From NCBI RefSeq assembly GCF_913055755.1, contig NZ_CAJXKH010000025.1, forward strand, positions 1 to 37,220: a DNA stretch of 37,220 nt. The letters are read 5' to 3'. This document shows, one piece after another, positions 32,475-37,220 of the stretch. Both the position numbers and the translations under genes were made by a program. Below the pieces are notes generated by a model. That model did no database searches, was not told the DNA's origin, and saw nothing but the letters and a program-made list of their open reading frames with translations. Within the stretch, counting starts at the first letter, position 1, and each line of letters starts with the position of its first letter. The stretch is from an uncultured Microbulbifer sp. (lineage in GTDB: Bacteria > Pseudomonadota > Gammaproteobacteria > Pseudomonadales > Cellvibrionaceae).

Positions 32475-34247
32475 TCAGAAAGCGATATCCGGCGGCGGCG
32501 CCACCCGCAAAACTTCCTGCACGGTGGTAATACCCGCCGCCACTTTTCTTGCCCCGGACAGGCGCAGGCTGTTCATGCCCTCGCGCATGCCCTGCCTGCG
32601 CACCTGCTGCAGGTCGCAATCGTGGGTGACCAGGCTCTGGATCCCCTCGCTGAACGGCAGTATTTCATAGATGCCCTGGCGGCCGCGGTAACCGGTGTTG
32701 CGGCAATCGAGACAACCCTCGGGCTGGTACACCACTTCCGGTTTCGGCGCTTTCCAGGGTTTCACCAGTGCCTGCCAGTCCTCATCGCTGACCTCCGCCT
32801 TGCGCTTGCAGTTGGGGCACAGGGTGCGCACCAGGCGCTGGGCCATAACCCCGAGCACGGTGGATTTCAGCAGGTAATGAGGCAGGCCGAGATCCAGCAG
32901 GCGCGTCACCGCGGTGGGGGCGTCGTTGGTGTGCAGGGTGGAGATCACCAGGTGGCCGGTGAGCGCCGCCTGTACCGCCATCTGCGCGGTTTCCAGGTCG
33001 CGGATCTCCCCCACCATGATGATGTCCGGGTCCTGGCGCATCAGGGTGCGGATGCCGGCGGCGAAATCCAGGCCGATGCTGTGGTGCACCTGGGTCTGGT
33101 TGAAGCTGTCCTCCACCATCTCGATCGGGTCCTCGATGGTGGACACGTTCACTTCTGTCGACGCCAGCTGCTTGAGCGCGGTGTACAGGGTGGTGGTCTT
33201 GCCCGAGCCGGTGGGACCGGTGACCAGCACAATGCCGTTGGGGCGCCCGAGCATGGTCTGCCAGCGGGCCAGATCGTCGCCGGCAAGGCCCAGGTCGTGG
33301 TAGGAGCGCGCCAGTACTTCCGGGTCGAAGATCCGCATCACCAGTTTTTCGCCGAATGCGGTGGGCAGGGTCGACAGGCGCAACTCCACCTCGCTGCCGT
33401 CGGGGCGCTTGGTCTTGATGCGGCCGTCCTGGGGTTTGCGCTTCTCCGCCACATTCATGCGGCCGAGGATTTTCAGGCGGCTGGTGACGGCGGCATTCAC
33501 CTGGTCCGGCAGCTCGTGGATCGGGTGCAGCACGCCGTCGATGCGGAAGCGGATGCGGCCCACGCCGCGGCGGGGCTCGATATGGATATCACTGGCGCGC
33601 TGGTCGAAGGCGTGCTGCAGCAGCCAGTCGACGATATTGACGATGTGCTGGTCGTTGGCTTCCGGGTCCTTGAGGTTGCCCAGTTCCAGCAGCTGCTCGA
33701 AGTTGTGCGCCCCGGAGCTGCCCTTGAGGCCGCTGGCGCCGGAGATGGAGTTGGCCAGGGAATAGAATTCGGTGCCGTAGCGCTTGATATCCGCGGGGTC
33801 GGCCACCACCCGCTGTACCGCGCGGCCGCTGGTGTGCTCCAGCTGCTCTTCCCAGCCACTGGTATAGGGCTGGGCGGTGGCCACCAGCAGCATATCCTTG
33901 CTGGCCTCTACACACAGGATCTGGTGGCGCTTGGCAAACTGGAAGCTCATCACCTCGGTCACCGCCGCCACATCCACCTTCAGCGGGTCGATATGGTAAA
34001 GGCCGTGGGAGGAAGTATCCGCCAGCCACTGGGTCAGCGTGGCCGCATCGAGAATCTTGCCGGGCTTCTTCTGGTTCTCCAGCTCGCAGCTGGCGATATA
34101 GCTGAGCGGGTGCATCTGCGCCTGCTCCGCGGTGCGCGGGGTGCCAATCAGGCGGTTGGCATCCAGGCGACTGACATAGCCCTGGCTCACCAGGTCTTCC
34201 AGTAGCCCCGGCAGGTCGAGTACCCGGTCCGCCAGTTTGCTCGCCAT
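32475..34247 (-). CDS. GspE/PilB-family secretion or pilus ATPase (orphan)
   Basis: A 590-residue hexameric motor ATPase of the type II secretion/type IV pilus family. An N-terminal MshEN-like region (1-160) precedes the ATPase core. ASDIHIEPRRGVGRIRFRIDG (218-238) is the N2 subdomain. Walker A GPTGSGKTTT is at 344-353, the Asp box IEDPIEM at 371-377, Walker B DPDIIMVGEIRD at 406-417, and the His box STLHTNDA at 436-443. Four cysteines (CPNC 477-480 and CLDC 512-515) make the zinc site of GspE/PilB. No other secretion or pilus gene is nearby, so its partner system lies elsewhere. The ATG at 34247 has GGGGAAG upstream. Confidence 0.93.
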   Translation of the reverse strand: MASKLADRVLDLPGLLEDLVSQGYVSRLDANRLIGTPRTAEQAQMHPLSYIASCELENQKKPGKILDAATLTQWLADTSSHGLYHIDPLKVDVAAVTEVMSFQFAKRHQILCVEASKDMLLVATAQPYTSGWEEQLEHTSGRAVQRVVADPADIKRYGTEFYSLANSISGASGLKGSSGAHNFEQLLELGNLKDPEANDQHIVNIVDWLLQHAFDQRASDIHIEPRRGVGRIRFRIDGVLHPIHELPDQVNAAVTSRLKILGRMNVAEKRKPQDGRIKTKRPDGSEVELRLSTLPTAFGEKLVMRIFDPEVLARSYHDLGLAGDDLARWQTMLGRPNGIVLVTGPTGSGKTTTLYTALKQLASTEVNVSTIEDPIEMVEDSFNQTQVHHSIGLDFAAGIRTLMRQDPDIIMVGEIRDLETAQMAVQAALTGHLVISTLHTNDAPTAVTRLLDLGLPHYLLKSTVLGVMAQRLVRTLCPNCKRKAEVSDEDWQALVKPWKAPKPEVVYQPEGCLDCRNTGYRGRQGIYEILPFSEGIQSLVTHDCDLQQVRRQGMREGMNSLRLSGARKVAAGITTVQEVLRVAPPPDIAF

Positions 34248-34371
34248 AGTTACTTCCCCGTTGTCAGCTGCGGTCTAATCTTTATTGGAAGGCGCATTGT
34301 AGCTCTATTGACCGCCGGCGACAGTGCGCCTTTCGACAAAGGCCCGATCGCGGATTAGCTGTGAAACCGAA

Positions 34372-34386
34372 AGGTCACTGTGACCT
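34372..34386. promoter_or_regulatory. Perfect palindrome AGGTCAC-T-GTGACCT overlapping a -35
   Basis: A 7-bp perfect inverted repeat around one central base lies 86 bp before the DUF47 start codon. Its right half overlaps the -35 of the candidate promoter at 34379-34407, which fits a repressor operator. Confidence 0.5.
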
Positions 34387-34407
34387 GTGCAAAGGTTGGG
34401 GTACCAT
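34379..34407 (+). promoter_or_regulatory. Candidate promoter of the DUF47-PiT operon
   Basis: TGTGAC, a 17-bp spacer and TACCAT form a modest sigma-70 match in the divergent gap with the GspE-like gene. The predicted leader is about 58 nt. Confidence 0.4.
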
Positions 34408-34471
34408 GCCGCCACCCGGCCGCCTCGGCGGTCATTTTTCAATCTGTCAGGACCGGAAAAAGGAACAGACC

Positions 34472-35149
34472 ATGCCCCTGTCCAACATCGCCAACCTGTT
34501 CGGCCGCTCGCCGATCAAGCCGATCAAGGAACACATGGCAACTGCCCACGAGGCGTCAGCGGATCTGGTGCCCTTCTTTGAAGCCCTTATGAAGGGGGAC
34601 TTCAGCACTGCCAAAAGCATTCAGCAGCGCATCAGCGCCGCAGAAAACCGCGCCGACGACATCAAGAAAGACCTGCGCCTGCACCTGCCGGACAGCCTGT
34701 TCATGCCGGTGTCCCGCTCCGACCTGCTGGAATTGCTGCACGCCCAGGACAAGGTGGCCAATACCGCCCAGGATATCGCCGGCCTCGCCATCGGCCGCCA
34801 GATGCAGGTTCCCGAGTCCATGCAGTCGATGATGGGCACCTTTGTGGAGAGCGCCGTGGCCGCCTCGGCCCAGGCACTGACCGCGATCAACGAACTGGAC
34901 GAATTGCTGGAATCCGGCTTTGCCGGCCGCGAAGTGGATATCGCCCGCCGCATGACCGAAGAACTGGATGACCTGGAGCGCAAGTCCGACAAGCTGGAAG
35001 TAGAAGTGCGCGCCACACTGTTCAAAATAGAAAAAGACCTGCCGCCGGTTGACGTGATTTTCCTCTACCGGGTAATCGAATGGATTGGTGTGCTGGCGGA
35101 CGAGGCCCACGGCGTGGGCAACCGATTGCAGCTGCTACTGGCGCGTTAA
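34472..35149 (+). CDS. DUF47 family (TIGR00153) PhoU-like phosphate transport accessory protein
   Basis: A 225-residue all-helical cytoplasmic protein of the DUF47/TIGR00153 family. These are PhoU-like helical bundles encoded beside PiT permeases and thought to modulate them. Features are SPIKPIKEHMATAHEASADL, the heptad-rich helices ENRADDIKKDLRLHLPDSLF and SDLLELLHAQDKVANTAQDI, and a C-terminal YRVIEWIGVLADEAHGVGNR. The acidic and helical repeats bind metal clusters in PhoU relatives. The ATG at 34472 has AAGGA 8 nt upstream; in-frame codons upstream of it are non-conserved. The PiT gene begins 15 bp after its stop. Confidence 0.9.
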   Translation: MPLSNIANLFGRSPIKPIKEHMATAHEASADLVPFFEALMKGDFSTAKSIQQRISAAENRADDIKKDLRLHLPDSLFMPVSRSDLLELLHAQDKVANTAQDIAGLAIGRQMQVPESMQSMMGTFVESAVAASAQALTAINELDELLESGFAGREVDIARRMTEELDDLERKSDKLEVEVRATLFKIEKDLPPVDVIFLYRVIEWIGVLADEAHGVGNRLQLLLAR

Positions 35150-35164
35150 AGGGGGAGACAATTC

Positions 35165-36442
35165 GTGGAAATCATTGCTCAGTACGGCCACATCTTTCTG
35201 ATCCTGGCCTGCGTATTCGGCTTTTTCATGGCCTGGGGTGTGGGTGCCAACGACGTCGCCAACGCCATGGGTACCTCGGTGGGCTCCCGCGCACTGACCA
35301 TCAAACAGGCGATCGTGATCGCCATGATCTTCGAGTTCGCCGGCGCCTATCTGGCCGGCGGTGAGGTAACCTCCACCATCCGCAAGGGGATCATCTCCCC
35401 GGACCTGTTTAACGACAATCCCGAGCTGCTGGTGTACGGCATGCTCTCCGCGCTGCTCGCCGCCGGCACCTGGCTGGCCATCGCCAGCGTGCTCGGCTGG
35501 CCGGTATCCACCACCCACTCCATTGTTGGCGCCATTGTCGGCTTCTCCGCGGTGGGCATTTCCGCCGACGCGGTAGCCTGGGGCAAGGTGGGCAGCATCG
35601 TCGCCAGCTGGGTAGTATCCCCGGTTCTGGCGGGCACCCTGTCATTCATGCTGTTCCGCAGTGTGCAGCGGCTGATCCTGAACACCGAGGATCCCTTCGC
35701 CAACGCCAAGCGCTACATTCCCTTCTACATGTTTGCGGTGGGCTGGATGATCGCCATGGTGACCCTCACCAAGGGCCTCAAGCATGTATTCAAGGATGCC
35801 GACATCGTGCTGAGCTTCTGGCAGGATGCGCTGATCGCGGGGATCGCCGGCCTGATCGTGATGGGTATCGGTATCGCGATGCTCAAACGCATCAAGCGCG
35901 ACCCGGAACGCGAACGCCACAACCGCTTCGCCAATGTCGAGCGCGTATTCGCCATCCTGATGGTATTTACCGCCTGCGCCATGGCCTTCGCCCACGGCTC
36001 CAACGACGTGGCCAACGCGGTCGGCCCGCTGGCGGCAGTGGTCAACACCGTGCAGCAGGGTGCGGTAACCGCCAAGGCCACCATGCCCTCCTGGATATTG
36101 CTGGTCGGTGGTGCCGGTATCGTTGTCGGTCTCGCCACCTACGGTTTCAAGGTAATGGCCACCATCGGCCGCAAGATTACCGAACTGACCCCGAGCCGCG
36201 GTTTCGCCGCCGAGCTGGGCGCCGCCGCCACCGTGGTACTGGCTTCCGGCACCGGCCTGCCGATCTCCACCACCCACACCCTGGTAGGTGCGGTGCTGGG
36301 TGTCGGCCTGGCCCGCGGTATCGGCGCCCTCAACCTGAGGATGATCACCACCATCGCCGCCTCCTGGGTAGTGACCCTGCCGGCGGGCGCCGGTCTCGCG
36401 ATCGTGTTCTTCTTCTTCTTCAAGGGCGTGTTTGGCCCCTGA
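35165..36442 (+). CDS. PiT-family inorganic phosphate transporter
   Basis: A 425-residue inner-membrane cation-coupled phosphate permease with about ten hydrophobic segments. The two inverted PiT signature repeats are clear: GANDVANAMGTSVGSRALT near residues 22-40 and GSNDVANAVGPLAAVV near 279-294. Each is later followed by a PVSTTHSIVGAIVG or PISTTHTLVGAVLG block. The central hydrophilic part (KRIKRDPERERHNRF) is short, as in bacterial members. Translation starts at GTG 35165 with GGGGAG upstream. Cotranscribed with the DUF47 gene, it would provide low-affinity phosphate (or metal-phosphate) uptake. A terminator follows. Confidence 0.95.
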   Translation: MEIIAQYGHIFLILACVFGFFMAWGVGANDVANAMGTSVGSRALTIKQAIVIAMIFEFAGAYLAGGEVTSTIRKGIISPDLFNDNPELLVYGMLSALLAAGTWLAIASVLGWPVSTTHSIVGAIVGFSAVGISADAVAWGKVGSIVASWVVSPVLAGTLSFMLFRSVQRLILNTEDPFANAKRYIPFYMFAVGWMIAMVTLTKGLKHVFKDADIVLSFWQDALIAGIAGLIVMGIGIAMLKRIKRDPERERHNRFANVERVFAILMVFTACAMAFAHGSNDVANAVGPLAAVVNTVQQGAVTAKATMPSWILLVGGAGIVVGLATYGFKVMATIGRKITELTPSRGFAAELGAAATVVLASGTGLPISTTHTLVGAVLGVGLARGIGALNLRMITTIAASWVVTLPAGAGLAIVFFFFFKGVFGP

Positions 36443-36480
36443 TGGCCGGGCGGTAATAGAAACTGCCGCCGTCACCTGTT

Positions 36481-36515
36481 AAAAAGGGAGCTTCACGCTC
36501 CCTTTTTTATTTTCT
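36481..36515 (+). terminator. Rho-independent terminator of the DUF47-PiT operon
   Basis: The stem AAAGGGAGC/GCTCCCTTT with a short TTCAC-type loop is followed by TTTTATTTTC. It lies about 40 bp after the PiT stop codon. An A-run on the left allows some bidirectionality. Confidence 0.92.
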
Positions 36516-36555
36516 TTATTTTCTGCTTTGCTGGCATTGAGAGAAGGAAACTCCC

Positions 36556-37220
36556 ATGCAACTGCCCATCTATCAGGCCGACGCCTTTACCTCCGAACTG
36601 TTCAAGGGCAACCCCGCCGCCTATGTACCGCTGACCCGCTGGCTCGAAGACCGGCTGCTGCAGCAGATCGCCGCGGAAAACAATCTCGCCGAAACCGCGT
36701 TTACCGTGCCCGCCGGCAACGGCTTCGAACTGCGCTGGTTCACCCCCGGTGAGGAGGTGCCCCTGTGCGGCCACGCCACCCTGGTCACCGCACACCTGCT
36801 GTGGAGCGAGCTGGGATTCACCGATCCCGAGATCCACTTCTTCACCCGCAGCGGCGAGCTGCTGGTGCGCCAGGAACAGGCGTTGCTGACCCTGGACTTT
36901 CCGGCCCAGCACAATGCGGAAATCAGTCTGCCGCCGGAATACGCACACGCACTGGGCGCGGAGCCCCTGAGCGCACTGGAGGTGACGGGTTCCGATGACC
37001 AGTTGCTGCTGGAGTTCGCGAGCGCCGCACAAGTAGCGGAACTGGCCCCGGATATGCGCGCCGTCGCCGCCCTCCCCTACAAGGGCCTGATCTGCACCGC
37101 GCCCGGCGAGGGATACGACTGCGACTTTGTCAGCCGCTTCTTCGCCCCCGCCATCGGCATCGACGAAGACCCGGTCACCGGCTCCGCCCACACCCGGCTG
37201 GTGCCCTTCTGGGCGCAGAA
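36556..37220 (+). CDS. PhzF-family isomerase (partial, canonical motifs)
   Basis: The first 221 codons are present; the 3' end lies outside the window. The N-terminus MQLPIYQADAFTSELFKGNP is typical of PhzF-like proteins. Glu46 in NNLAETAF is the catalytic acid. FTPGEEVPLCGHATL carries the CGHATLA block, and the later DEDPVTGSAH block is intact near residue 205. Members of this fold isomerise small metabolites, but most have no assigned substrate. AAGGAAA precedes the ATG at good spacing. It is preceded by the PiT terminator, so it needs its own promoter. A more divergent family member lies at 31480. Confidence 0.88.
   Translation, partial: MQLPIYQADAFTSELFKGNPAAYVPLTRWLEDRLLQQIAAENNLAETAFTVPAGNGFELRWFTPGEEVPLCGHATLVTAHLLWSELGFTDPEIHFFTRSGELLVRQEQALLTLDFPAQHNAEISLPPEYAHALGAEPLSALEVTGSDDQLLLEFASAAQVAELAPDMRAVAALPYKGLICTAPGEGYDCDFVSRFFAPAIGIDEDPVTGSAHTRLVPFWAQ

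Noticed and set aside
32622..34205. A 527-codon plus-strand open frame opposite the GspE-like gene
   Set aside because: The product has no recognisable domain and skewed composition, while the minus strand carries all GspE motifs.

Overview
This window looks like the chromosome of a GC-rich marine-type gammaproteobacterium. The gene order nudF-yqiB-cpdA-yqiA-parE beside tolC, and glnE-ilvE beside an LPS-core cluster, are arrangements known from enterobacteria and pseudomonads. The protein sequences and the structured intergenic repeats suggest something near Microbulbifer or Cellvibrionales. That placement is recognition from memory, not a search result. There are no rRNA or tRNA genes, CRISPR arrays, integrases or insertion sequences.

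Layout. (1) 1-490: a visibly less GC-rich minus-strand pair, a small exported protein resembling the secretin/TonB short N-terminal domain followed by an XRE regulator cut by the window edge. Four helically phased 10-bp repeats lie upstream. (2) 670-3500: an SLC45/GPH-type sugar permease, a DUF817 membrane protein whose start codon looks mutated (ATC), and a DUF3175 protein. (3) 3550-14411: an eleven-gene minus-strand block. Its distal part is the conserved nudF-yqiB-cpdA-yqiA-parE set with an extra lipoprotein inserted. Its proximal part is an intermembrane lipid-transport operon: two separate single-module PqiA/LetA-like proteins, a six-MCE-domain PqiB/LetB-like protein and two DUF4136 lipoproteins. 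(4) 14931-27276: tolC, then an LPS-core/O-antigen region with waaA, an O-antigen ligase, four glycosyltransferases, a YrbL-like kinase-fold protein, an ELM1-like protein and UDP-glucose dehydrogenase. (5) 27427-32382: ilvE, glnE and a divergent PhzF-like protein, all on the minus strand. (6) 32475-37220: an orphan GspE/PilB-type ATPase, divergent from a DUF47-PiT phosphate uptake pair, then a second PhzF-like gene running off the window.

How the parts fit together. Much of the window concerns the envelope. LetAB/PqiAB-like proteins and lipoproteins would move lipids between membranes. WaaA, the glycosyltransferases, the ligase and UDP-glucuronate supply would build LPS. TolC provides an outer-membrane exit duct. 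CpdA (cAMP), GlnE (nitrogen), IlvE (branched-chain amino acids) and PiT (phosphate) are housekeeping regulators or metabolic genes.

Most notable signals. Two copies of a doubly nested inverted-repeat element sit at 21340-21449 and 26207-26321, each between convergent genes. Each has exactly 52 nt between its outer arms, a shared core, and stems that differ while staying self-complementary. The ilvE leader has a 10-bp hairpin sequestering the ribosome binding site and a competing upstream complement. The LetA-like transporter is split into two genes, and the DUF817 gene appears to have an ATC start. A Pho-box-like sequence precedes ugd.
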